Assembly: GCA_021442155.1 (NCBI GenBank)
Contig: JAKCPB010001392.1
Span: 62,001-126,000, forward strand
Origin: Cymbidium sinense
Taxonomy: Eukaryota; Streptophyta; Magnoliopsida; Asparagales; Orchidaceae
Reading direction: 5' to 3'
Length of the DNA stretch: 64,000 nt
Below are positions 12,601 through 24,100 of this stretch, piece by piece. Numbering within the stretch: position 1 is the stretch's first letter; every line of letters begins with the position of its first letter. Position numbers and translations under genes: made by a program. The notes beneath the pieces are model-generated. The model searched no databases, was not told the origin of the DNA, and was given only the letters and a program-made list of their open reading frames with translations.

Positions 12601-14542
12601 TTATTTTACTTTTATTTAACATTTGGGATTTTATTTAGGATTTTATTTTTTAGTTTAGTTTAGGTTTTTATTTATTTTATTTTTGTTTAGTTTTTAATTT
12701 TCTTTATTTTATTTTAGGTTTAGGTTTTAGTTTAGATTTTTTTATATAATTATATTTTATTTATGTTTAGGTTCAATTTTATTTAAATTTAGTAGTTTAG
12801 GGGTTTGAGGGTTTGGGGTTTAGGGTTTGGGGTGGTTTAGGGTGGGTAGGGTTTAGGGTTTACTAGAATTTAGGCTTTAGGGTCACTATTTTGGGTTTAT
12901 GGTCAGGGTCCAAAGTTTAGGGTTTAGGTGGGGTTTATTTTATTTTTATTTAGTTTAAGTTTAAATTTAGGTTTAGGTTTAGTTTAGTTTTTAGTTTACT
13001 TTAGTTTAGTAAGTTTAGGTAGGTTTAGGCCTTTAATTTAGTTTATTTTATTTGGTTTATTTATTTATTTTATTTATATTTTATTTTATTTATTTATTTT
13101 AGGTTTATTTTATTTATTATTTTAGTTTAGGTTTAGGCTTTTATTTATTTTAAGGTTTAGGATTAAGTTTAGTTTAGGTTTAGGTTTAGGGATGGAGGGT
13201 CAGGCCCAGGGCCCATGGAGGGAGTTATTAGGGGCATTTTTTTCATTTTAGGTTTGGGGGTGTGGTCAGTTGGCAGGGTTTAGGGTTTATAGTTTATGGT
13301 AGTAGGGAGCTGGTCTCACAATGTTTAGGGTTTGGAGAGTGTTTAATGTTTAGGGTTTTAGGGTTTAGGGTTTGAGGATTTTGAATTTTTTTAAAATTAG
13401 GTTTAGTTTTATTTTTTATTTCTATATAGTTTAGTTTAGGTTTATTTATTTACTTTAGTTTATTTTAGTTTTATTTTAGTTTAGGTTTTATTTATTTTTA
13501 GATTTTTATTTTTAGTTTAGTTTAGGTTTAGGTATATTTTATCATTTTATTAAATAACTTATTTTTTTTAGTTTTGGATTAGGTTATATTTTTAATTTTG
13601 GTTTATTTTAGTTTATTTTTTATTTTAGTTTAGTGTAGGTTTTATTTTAGTTTTGTTTACATTTATTTAGGTTTAGGTTTTTAGGTTTAGCTTTTATTTA
13701 ATTTTTATTTTGCTTATTTATTTTTAGGTTTTTTAGTTTAGTTTAGTTTATTTAGTTTAGTTTAGGTTTATTTTTAGGTTTATTTAGTTTAGTTTTGGTT
13801 TAGGGTTTAGGTTTATTTAGGTTTAGGTTAATTTTATTTATAAATTATTTTTTTTTTGGTTTAGGTTTAGGTTTTTAGTTTATTTTAGTTTTTAAGTTTA
13901 GGTATAGGTTAAATTAGGTTTTATTTATAGGTTCAGTTTATTTATTTTTATTATAGTTCTATTTTCATATTATTAGTATTTATTTATTTTATTTATTTAT
14001 TTGGTTTTTTGTTTAGTTTAGGTACATTTAGTATAGTTTAGTTTATTTTATTTTAGGTTTATTTAGTTTTAGTTTTATTTAGTTTAGTTTAGGTTTATTT
14101 AATTTATTTAATTTAATTTATTTATTTAGGTTTAGGTTTAGGTTTATTTATTTAGTTTGTTTAGGTTTACATTTAGGTTTTATTTTGTTTAGTTTATTTA
14201 GTTTTATTTTATTTTGGGTTTAGATTTAGGTTAAGGTTTATTTCGTTTAGGTCTAGTTTAGGTTTATTTTTCTTTATTTAGTTAGTTTATTTTTTATTAG
14301 TTTATTTATTTAGGTTTATTTTTTATTTAATTTATTTTTTTATTTTATTTAATTTTATTTATTTTATTTTAGTTTATTGTTTTATTTATTTAGTTTAATT
14401 TTTTTTATTTTTAGTTTAGGTTTAGGTTTAGGTTTTTCTTATAGGTTTAGGTTTAGGTTCAAGTTTAGGTTCTTATTTTATTTTATTTTTATTTATATAG
14501 TTTGTTAAATTTATTTTATTTATTTAGGTTTATTTATTTTAT
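9689..14542 (+). repeat. Telomere-like higher-order satellite, block B
   Basis: The same satellite and orientation as block A. Cores lie near 9,689-9,968, 10,900-11,140, 11,890-12,145, 12,800-12,935 and 13,140-13,385. Junction boxes lie near 9,970, 11,145, 12,149 and 13,387, which gives steps of about 1.0-1.2 kb. From 11,930 the cores become rich in C-bearing heptamers (GCCCAGG, GTCAGGG). From about 13,400 to 14,540 the TTTAGGG cores fade and TTTATTTAGTTTAGG variants dominate. No gene is seen. Confidence 0.88.
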
Positions 14543-16255
14543 TTGATGCAAAATATAGCTTTTAGTGATTTATATAATAGATTAGATATGAAAGAATGTG
14601 AAAGATGTATGTATAAGTTAGCCAACCAAAGAGATATGAGAAGTAAAGACCTAGTTCAAGTGAGGTGTATTAAGGTTGAAAATAATAAAGTGCTTTTCTT
14701 AGAAAAGGATATTGAAAATAGGTGGATGAGGTATTTTGATAAACTTTTCAATGAAGGATCTGAAAGTACGATAGATTTTAGCAATCTTCATACCCTAAAT
14801 AAAAATAGAGAATTTTATTTTTATCATCGATTAGTTAATCTAAAGTTAGAGAAGCTTTAAAAAAATGAAATGTGGAAAATAGTAGGACCTGATGATATTC
14901 AAATAGAAGTGTGGAAATGTTTAGGAGATAAAGGAATTTCTTGACTTACAAATCTTTTTAATGTTATTTTCAAGAGTAAAAGATGCCAGATTAGTGGAGA
15001 AAGAGTTTATTGGTTCCTATATTTAAGAATAAAGGTGATGCACAAGAGTGTGCAAATTATAGAGGAATTAAATTAATGTGTCATACATTAAAATTATGGG
15101 AAAGACTAATTGAGCATAGGTTATGTGATACAAAAGTTTCTCACAATCGTTTGGTTTCATGCCGTAGATCTACTATGGATGCTATACATTTGTTAAGAGG
15201 ATTGATGGAGAAGTATAAAGAAAGTAAGGAGGATCTACATATGATATTTATAGATTTAGAGAAAGCTTATGATAACGTTTCAAGAGATGTTCTTTGGAGA
15301 GTTCTAGAACAGAATGGAGTTAATGTTGGTTATATTCAAGTCATTAAGGATATGTATACTAGAGTTCTTACTTGTGTCCAAACACAAGGAGGATTGACAA
15401 AATATTTTCCTATTTCAGTTGGATTACATCAAGGATCAGCTTTAAGGCCTTATCTTTTATGCTTTAGTTATGGATGTTCTTACTAGGCATTTACAGAGCA
15501 TGTTTGGTGTATGCATTTTGTTGAAGACATTTTTCTTATTGATAAGACTAGAGATGGAGTCCAAGAGAAACCTGAATTATGGAGGTTAACATTAGAGTTT
15601 AAAGGTTTTCATTTAAGTAGATCTAAAACTTAATATATGGAGTGAAATTTTAGTTGTATAAATTCTAGTGGTAGTGTTGTGACATTAGGCGAACAAGTCG
15701 CTAATAAGAGTGACAGATTCAGATATTTAGGCTCTATTGTCTAGAATGATGGTGAAATAGATAGAGATGTTATTAGTAGAATTCAAGTTGGATGGTTTAA
15801 GTGGAGGAATGCATCTGGCTTGTTGTGTGATAGAAAAGTTCCACTTAAACTTGAGGGAAAATTTTATAATATGGTGGTAAGACTTGCAATGATTTATGGT
15901 GTAGAATGTTGGCCAATAAAAGAGAAGCATAATTACAGAGATGAGGATGCTCAGGTGGATGAGTGGCTTTACTCTTAGAGATAAAATGTGAAATGATTAT
16001 GTTCAGTAAAAAGTTGGAGTAGCTCCAGTGGTAGATAAGATTAGAGAGAGTTTAGATGGTTTGGCCACATAAAGTGTCTGGTCCATGAATGAGTAAGAGT
16101 AGATGCATAAGATTTGCCTTATGTTAAGAAAGGTAGAGGTAGACCTAAAAAGACTTGGTTAAGATGTATAAAAAATGACCTTAGTATACTTCAATTAAAT
16201 GAGAATTTGACACAATAGGACACAATGGAGAAGAAGGATTCATGTAGCTGACCCC
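14543..16255 (+). pseudogene. RTE LINE reverse transcriptase and C-terminus (broken)
   Basis: Frame 14,543-14,860 covers the region before the RT. Frame 15,010-15,486 covers the RT core: NYRGIKLM, FIDLEKAYD with the first catalytic Asp, DMYTRVLTCVQTQGG and GLHQGSALRPYLL. After a stop at 15,484 the box-C motif appears near 15,515 as FVED instead of the usual FADD, so one catalytic Asp is replaced by Glu. The thumb ([26 protein letters not shown]) is at 15,790-15,930. A GRGRPKKTWLRC segment typical of the RTE C-terminus is at about 16,130-16,170. At least five stops or frameshifts are present. It is not functional. Confidence 0.88.
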
Positions 16256-16273
16256 ACATAGTGCGATAAAGGC

Positions 16274-16297
16274 TTGTTGTTGTTGTTGTTGTTGTTG
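16274..16297 (+). repeat. (TTG)8 LINE 3' tail
   Basis: Eight TTG units directly follow the ATAAAGGC end of the LINE. Plant RTE elements end in TTG microsatellites and not in poly(A), so this fixes the 3' boundary and the + orientation of LINE copy 2. Confidence 0.93.
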
Positions 16298-16298
16298 T

Positions 16299-19200
16299 AT
16301 GTTTATTTCATTTATTTTTTTTAGTTTTGGGTTTATTTTATTTTAGGTTTAGGTGTTATTTAGTTTAGTTTATTTTATTTTTATTTCATTTAGTTATTTT
16401 TATTTATTTATTTAGGTTTAGTTTAGTTTAAATCTTTATTTAGCCAGGTTTATTTTGAGATTTATTTAGTTTATTTTTTTAGAGGTTTAGTTTAGGTTTA
16501 GATTTATTTAGTTTAGTTGGTTTATTTGTTTAATTTATTTAGTTTATGTTATTTATTTAGGTTTTAGTTAGGTTTATTTTAGGTTTTTTTTAGGGTAAGT
16601 TTATTTATTTTAGTTTAGTTTAGTTTAGGTTTAGGTTTAGGTTTAGATATTTAGTTTAGTTTATTTATTTATTTAGTATTTTAGTTTGGATTTTTTAGTT
16701 TAGTTTTAGCTCATAGTTTATTTAGCCTTTTAGTTTAGGTTTAGTTTATGTTAGTTTAGTTTAGATTTAGGTTTGTTTTAGTTTAGTTTAGGTTTAGGTT
16801 TTAGGTTTATTTAAGTGTTTATTTTAGTTAATTTATTTCTTTAGTTTATTTATTTTAGTTTATTTATTTAGTTTGGGTTTAAGTTTAGGTTCATGTTTAT
16901 TTTATTTATTTATTTAGTTTATTTTTAGTTTAATTTAGGTTTACTTAGTTTTTAGTTTTTAGTTTTTTAGGTTTAGGTTTATGTTTATTTAAATTTAGTT
17001 TATTTTATTTTTAGTTTAGATTTTTTAGGTTTAGGTTTATTTTATTTGGTATTAAGTTTATTTTAAGTTTAGTTTAATTAAGTTTAGTTTATATTAAGTT
17101 AGGTTTATATATTTTAGGTTTAATTTTATTTATTTTTATTTTTTTTAGTTTAGTTTGTTTTTTAGGTTTATTTTATTTAGGTTTAGTTTATTTTTTAATA
17201 GGTATTTTTTAGTTAGTTTAGTGCTTATTAGGTTTAGGTTTAGGTTTAGTTTAGTAGTTTAGTTTATTTAGGTTTAGGTTTAGTTTATTTATTTATATTA
17301 GATTTAGTAGAGTCAGTTAGTTATTTATTTAGAGTTTAGTTGGGTAGTTTAGGTTATTTGTGGTTTATTTAGGTTTAGTTTAGTTATTTTAGTTTAGTTT
17401 ATTTATTTTAGTTTTAGGTTGGTTATTTAGTTTATTAGTTTATGTTTAGGTATTAGTTTAGGTTTAGATTTTATCTAGTTTAGTTTAGTTTAGGTTTAGT
17501 TTAGTTTAGTTTAGGTTTTTTGTTTTAGTATTTTAGTTCATTTAGTTTATTAGTTTATTATTTAGTTTATTTATTTAGTTTATTTTATTTAGGTTTTAGG
17601 TTTAAGTTTAGGTTTAGTTTATTTTAGGTTTTATTTTAGGTTTATTTATTTAGTTTAGTTTATTTTTGTTTATTTAGTTTACTTAGTTTTTTAGGTTAAA
17701 GTTTATTTAGTTTTAGTTTAGGTTTTGGTTAGGTTTAGATCTAGTTTATTTTAGTTTAGTTTAGGTTTAGGTTTATTTATTTATTTATTTTATTTATTTT
17801 ATATTTATTTTTTTATTTTAGTTTTGTTTGGAGTTTAGATTATTTGGGTTTAGGTTTAGTTTTGGTTAGTTTATTTAAGTTTATGGTTATTAGGTTTAGG
17901 TTAGTTGATTTTTTATTTTAGTTAGTTTAGTTTAGTTTAGTTTAGGATTATTTTATTTATTTTATTTAGGGTTTTGTTTTATTTTAATTTAGTTTGGTTT
18001 TGGTTTAGTTTAGGATTAAGTTTTAGGTTTATTTAATTTAGTTTAGTTTATCTTATTTTATTTTATTTAGTTTATTTAGTTTATCTAGTTTATTTATTTA
18101 GTTTAGGCTTAGGTTTATTTTAGTTTATTTTATTTAATTTAGTTTTATTTTATTTATTTTAGTTTAGTTTAGTTTAGTTTATTTAGGTTTCTTTTGTTTA
18201 TTTTATTTTTTTATTTAGTTTAGTTTAGGTTTAGGTTTAGTTAATTTAGTTTATGTTTATTTAGCTTAGGTTTATTTAGGTTTAGTTTTATTTATTTTAT
18301 TTAATTAATTTAGGTTTATTTTTTTAGTTTAGTTTTATTTTATTTAGTTTATTTTATTTTAGGTTTAGGTTTATTTATTTTAGTTTATTTTATTTAACTT
18401 TACTTTTAGTTTAGGTTATTTTAGTTTAGGTTTATCTATTATTTTTTTAGTAGTTTATTTTTTTTTAGGTATTTGAGTTTTATTTAGTTTATTTATTTAG
18501 TTTAGGTTTAGGTTTAGTTTATTTATTTTATTTAGGTTTAGTTTATTTAATTTAGTTTTAGGTTTAGTTAGGTTTATTTTATTTAGCTTTAGTTTAGTTT
18601 TGTTTAATTTATTTTATAATTATTTTAGTTTATTTATTTATTTAGTTTTTTATTTTATTTAGTTTATTTTAGTTTAGTCATTTTAGTTTAGTTTATTTTA
18701 TTTTAGTTTAGGTTTAGCTTATTTAAGTATTGCCTAGTTTATTTTAGTTTTTTGTTTTAGTTTAGTTTAAGTTTAGCTTTAGTTTACATTTAGTTGGTTT
18801 AGTTTAGAGCCAGTTTAGTTTATTTGATTTATTTTATTTATTTAATTATTTTTATTTTATTTTATTATTTTAGTAGGTTTATATATTTATTTATCATTAT
18901 TTTAATAGTTTAGTTTAATTTATTTTATTTATAAGTTTATATTATTTTAATTCATTGTTTAATTTAGGTTTAGGTTTAGTTTTAATTTATTTTAGTTTAG
19001 TTTAGAGGTCAGGGTTTAGGTTGGTTTTTAGCTCAGTGTGTGGTAGGTTATAGAGGGCTCATTTTATCATTTTATTATTTTTATTATTTATAGGTAGGCT
19101 TTATTCAGTAGGATTAGGGTAGAGTTATGGTAGTGGGTAGGGTCAGTTTTAAATCTAGACCAAGTATTTAGTTTATTTAGTTTTATTTATCTGGTTTATT

Positions 19201-20667
19201 TTATTTTAATTTTTAGATTATTTTTAATTTATATTTTATTTAATCATTTAGGTACTTATTTAAGTTGGTTTTATTTTAGTTTTAAGTCAGTTGCTATATT
19301 ATTTAGTTTATTTTATTTTATTTTAGAGGTTTTTTTAAAGGTTTTAGTTTATTTTATTTATTGGGGTTTAGTTTAGGTTTAGGTTTTATTTATTTTAGTT
19401 TGATTTTTTAGGTTTAGTTTAGTTTATTTTATTTATTTAGGTTTAGGTTTATATTTATTTTTTAATTAGGTTTTTCAAAGTTTCATTTTTAGGTTTTATT
19501 TAGTCTTATTTTATTTTATTTTTAGGTTTATTTTATTTATTTTATGTTTAGTTTTATTTATTTAGGTTTTATTTTCAGATTATTTTATCTTGTATTAGGT
19601 TTTATTTATTTTATTTTTATTTTATTTTATTTTTTTTTTAGGTTTAGTTTAGGTTAGATTTAGTTTTAGGTTTAGTTTTATTTATTTTATTTTTTTTTTT
19701 TTAATTTAGGTTTATGTTTTATTTATTTTATTTTTAGGTTTTATTTAGTTTAGGTTTAGGTTTTTTGGCTCTAGGGTTTAGGGTAGTAGGGTTTGGGGTT
19801 TTATTTGGGCTCAGGGTTGGGTAGGGTGTTGGGCTCAGTGGTTTTGTTTGTGGTTTTATTGGCTCAGGGTTTGGGGGTAGTGGGGTATTAGGGTGTTGTA
19901 AGTTAGTAGTTATGGTTTTAGTTATGGTAGGGTTTAGGCCAAGATTTATTTTAGTTTTATTTTATTTATTTATTTTATTTTAACAAGTAAACCAAGATGT
20001 TTAAGTTTATTTAATTTATTTGTTTGTTTATTTTAGTTTATTTTTATTTTGATTTAGATAGTTTATTTATTTTAGGTTTACTTATTTTAGTAGGTTTTAA
20101 TGAGTTTATTTTCTAAGTTTAGGTTTATTTTTTAGTTTACTTTTATTTTATTTTATCTTTGGGTTTAGGTTTTATTTTATTTTTAGGTTTAGGTTTAGGT
20201 TTTATTTATTTAGGCTCAGTTTTTAGTTTATTTATTTTATTTAGTAGATGCTTTAGGTTTACTTTATTTTTTTTTATTTTATTATTTATTTTATTTTTTT
20301 ATCATAGGTTTAGGTTAGTTTATGTTTTAATTTATTTGGTTTAGATTTTAATTTAGATCCCATTTAGTTTAGGTTTAAGTTTATTGGGTTTAGCCATTAG
20401 AGCTCAGTTTAGGTTTAGGGTAGTTTTAGCTTAGGGTTTTATTTTAGGGTCAGGGAGGTTAGATTTAGGGTGGGAGGCCCAGGGCCCAGGTTTAGTGGTT
20501 ATTTTGTGGGTTTAGGTTTTAAGTTTAGTGCAAGTTTAGGTTTAGGCTCAGTAGTTTTGGATTAGGTTTAGGTTTAGGTTAGGGTTTAGGTTTAGGTTTA
20601 GGGTTTAAGGGTTTAGGGTTTAAGTTGCTTTAGGGTTAACTTTTAATTTAGGGTTTAGGGTTTTTGG
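16299..20667 (+). repeat. Telomere-like satellite, block C (AT-rich flavour)
   Basis: The first 2.7 kb (16,299-19,000) has almost no TTTAGGG and no junction box. It is an array of TTTAGTTTAGTTTATTTATTTAGG-type variants, shorter in period than the spacer of blocks A and B. From about 19,010 C-containing patches appear, and GGG-rich cores return at 19,760-19,930 and 20,390-20,660, with a degraded junction box near 19,985 (AACAAGTAAACCAAGATG). No gene is seen. Confidence 0.85.
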
Positions 20668-21115
20668 TTTTTTTTCAACAAAGAACAAAATCAAATTTAA
20701 CACTTCTTCTTTTTGATTTCATCAATGAAGTAACACACCAAGTTTTCAAAGACATAAGAGATGACATAGATAAAAAATGAGCACGCATAGAGCAAATAAA
20801 AAATCCTAGATAACTAGAATTATCTCTACTATAAAGACACAGTTCCATAAATAGTAGATTGGACCAGCTGTTCATCAGTTTCTTTAGTTCCCATCAGAAC
20901 AACACAAGCCTCTAGAGTAGCGAGTTCCACCATTACATCCTCGATCTCTTCCTCCACGACCACCATGGTTGTAACCTCCGTGGCTCCTCCAGCCTCTATA
21001 ACCACCACTGCTCCGACCACCACCTCCATATCCATGAACACCTCATCCCCCCACCACCTAGTAGAAGCCGCTCCAAATTCACACCACCAATAGATCTTAG
21101 AATGGTTGATGGTGT
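20668..21115 (-). pseudogene. Glycine-rich RNA-binding protein fragment 2 with 3' UTR
   Basis: On the minus strand a glycine-rich tail reads GYGGGGRSSGGYRGWRSHGG, then GYNHGGRGGRDRGCNGGTRY, and ends at an in-frame TAA after CCSDGN near 20,878. About 200 bp of 3' UTR follow, down to an A-run (T8 on the + strand at 20,668-20,675). The upstream part near 21,060-21,115 is degraded and reaches only the tail of the RRM (a TINHSK stretch for TVNEAQ). The A-run suggests a processed (retroposed) origin. Glycine-rich RNA-binding proteins of this kind act in RNA processing and cold response, but this copy lacks the RRM core and a promoter. Confidence 0.75.
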
Positions 21116-24100
21116 CTAGTTAGGTTTAGTTTATGATTTAGGGTTAGCTTAGTGCACAGGGTTTTAGGTTTAGCTTAGAGTTTAGGATTAGTTGAGTTTA
21201 GGGTTTGGGTTTGGGCAGGGTAGTTTTTAGGTATGGTAGTTTAGGTTAGGGTTTAGGTTTTTTATTTTCAAAAAAATTAATTAAATGATAGGTTTAGTTA
21301 TTTATATTTTTTTTATTATTTAGGAGTTTTTTATTTTAAGGTTTATTTATTTTAGTTATTACAGTTAGGGTCTGGTTTTTTATAGTTTAGTTATTTTATA
21401 TTTTATTTAAAGTTTAGGTTTCAGAGTTTGGGCTCATGTTAGGCCTGGGCCATCAGTCAGGCTTTAGGGCATTTAGGTTAGTTTAGTGTTTGTTGGCCAT
21501 TTTTAGGGTTGGGTGGGTTGGGTTGTGGCTGGGTTTTGGGATTTTAGGCTGGCCAGGGTTAGTGCTTCAGGGATCAGGGTCAGGGTTTAGGGCCTGGGAT
21601 TAGGGTTTAGGGCCTGCTTAGTGCAGGTTTAGGTCAGGGCCTGTTTTAGGTTTAGGTTGGTTAGGTTTTTTGGGTGGCTCAGTTGGGATTTTACTCTGGT
21701 AGGGTTTAGGCTTTATGGCTTAGGGTTCTTTTAAAATTAAGTAAACCGGTAGGTTTAGATTTATTTAGTTCATTTTATTTATTTTAGTTTATTATTTATT
21801 TATTTTAGGTATTTTATTTAATTTTATTTAGGTTTATTTTTTTTATTTTATTTTATTATGTTATTTATTTTATTTATTTTTAGGTTTTTTTTTTCTTATT
21901 TTGTTTATTTATTAGATTAAGTTTATGTTTATGTTATTTTTTTAATTTAATTTTATTTCTATTTTATTTTTTTTTAGGTTTTATTTTTTTATTTTTTTTA
22001 TGTTTAGATTTTTATTTTATTTTTGGTTTAGCTTTAAGTTTTATTTTAGGTATTTGATTATTTTTTTTTAGTTTAGGTTTAGCTTCTTTAGATTATTTTC
22101 GTTTAGGGTTTATGTTTAGTTTATTTTATGTTTAGGTTTAGGTTTATTTTATTTTATTTATTTTAGGTTTAAGTTTTCTTTTTTTTAGGTTTAGGTTTTT
22201 TTATTTATTTTAGGTTTATTTTTTTAGGTTTTATTTAATTTTTATTTAATTTTATTATATTTTATTTTATTTATACATTTGGTTTATTTTATTTTGGTTT
22301 TATTTTAGGTTTATTTTTTTTTATTTACTTTAGGTTTTAATTTATATTTTAGTTTAGGTTATTTTATCTTTTATTTTAGGATTAGGTTTAGGTTTAGTTT
22401 AGATTTTAATTAATTTATTTTATTTTATTTTATTGAGGTTTAGGTTTTATTTATTTTATTTGGTTTTATTTTGAGTTTAGGTTGTTCAGTGGCACAGGTC
22501 TTGGGCCTAGGGGGGTTTGGGTTTGGGCCTAGGGTCAGGTATAGGTTTAGGTTTTAGGTCACCTGGTTTAGGGCCCAGGGTTATAGGTCAGTAGGGTTTA
22601 GGCCTGTTTGGAAAGATCAGTTAAAGATTTTTTTTTTTATAGTTTTGGTTTAGTTGTTGGTCAGGGTTTGGGAGGTTAGTGGTCACATTTAGGTAGGCAG
22701 TGTAGGATTAATTAAGCAAACCAACAAGTAATTTAGTTTATTTATTTTATTTATTTTAGTTTATTTAATCTTTATTTTTTTTTTTATTTAGTTTATTTAT
22801 TTCAAGTTATTTATTTTAGTTTAGGTTTTTATTTTAGTTTATTTTTAGTATCAGGTTTAGTTTATTTATTTTTATTTAGTTTGTTTTTTGTTTTATTTTT
22901 TTGGTTTAGGTCTTATTTTTTGATTTTTTGCTTTAGGTTTAAGTTTTTTTTCTGGGGTTTTGGTTTTAGTTTTGTTTTAGGTTTTATTTTTTTGTTTAGG
23001 TTTAGGTTTAGTTTTAGTTTATTTCATTTAGTTAATTTAGGGTTTAGGTTTAGTATTTTTTAGGTTAAGGTTTAGGTTTTATTTATTTAGTTTAGTTTAG
23101 TTTATTTTAGTTTAGGTTTAGGTTTATTTTATTTTATGTTTAGGATTTTTTTTAGTTTAGGGTTTAGGTTTTATTTTTATTTATTTTTAGGTTTTAGGTT
23201 TATTTTCAGGTTTAGGTTTTATTTAATTTTATTTTATTTTATTTTAGGATTTTTTTATTTTATTTAGTTTTATTTTATTTAAGTACAACCCAGGTTTAGG
23301 TTTATCTAGTATTAAGTTTATTTTAATTTTATTTAGGTTTATTTTTTTTTTTATTTTTATTTATTTTAGTTTGTTTATTTTAGGTTTATTTATTTTAGTT
23401 TAGGCTTTTTTTTATTTTAGCTTATTTTTTAGGTTTAGGTTTAGGTTTAACTTTATTTAGTTGATTTTATTTTAATATTTTATGCTTTAAGTTTTATTTT
23501 TATTTAGGTTTAGGTTTTTTATTTTATTTTTAGGTTTAGGTTTTAGGGTTTTATTTATTTATTTTTTAGGTTTTATTTTATAATTTAGTTTAGGTTTATT
23601 TTTTATCTTATTTTGTTTTTAGTTTAGGTTTAGGTTTAGTTTATTTTATATTTAGGTTTTATTTATTTAAATTTAGCATATTTTAGTTAGTTTAGGTTTA
23701 TTTTATTTTGTTTATTTTAATTTTATTTTAGGTTTTGTTTCTTTTAGTTTGTTTTATATGTTATTTTATTTATTTTAGGTTTATATTTTGTTTAGGTTTT
23801 ATTTAGTTGATTTATTTTATTTTAGGTTTATTTTATTTTACATTAAGTTTAGTTATTATTTTATTTAGGTTTTTCTCCAGTTAATTTTATTTTAGTTTAG
23901 TTTAGGTTTATTTATTATTTTATTTTACTTTTATTTTATTTAAGGTTCATGTTTAGATGTTTTGTATTTTATTTTATTATATATTTAGGTTTAAGTATTT
24001 TATTATTTTGGTTATTTAGTTTAGGATCAGGTTTAATTTTAGGGTTTGTGGCTCAGTGATCGGGTCTGTGGTAGGTCTGTAGCCAGGGTCAATGTCAGGG

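Larger units (their letters stand above)
14543..16298 (+). mobile_element. RTE-clade LINE, copy 2, 5'-truncated with (TTG)n tail
   Basis: This starts sharply after satellite at a point equal to about 8,155 of LINE copy 1 and continues to the element's 3' end. That end reads GACCCCACATAGTGCGATAA followed by AGGC and (TTG)8, the characteristic terminus of plant RTE LINEs. 5' truncation is the normal outcome of target-primed insertion. Over the shared 1.35 kb the two LINE copies are clearly homologous, but each has its own stops, so neither is a recent copy of the other. Satellite resumes right after the tail. Confidence 0.9.

Noticed and set aside
20668..21115. A functional glycine-rich RNA-binding protein gene
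   Set aside because: The RRM core, introns and promoter are missing and the frame is broken; four similar broken fragments exist.
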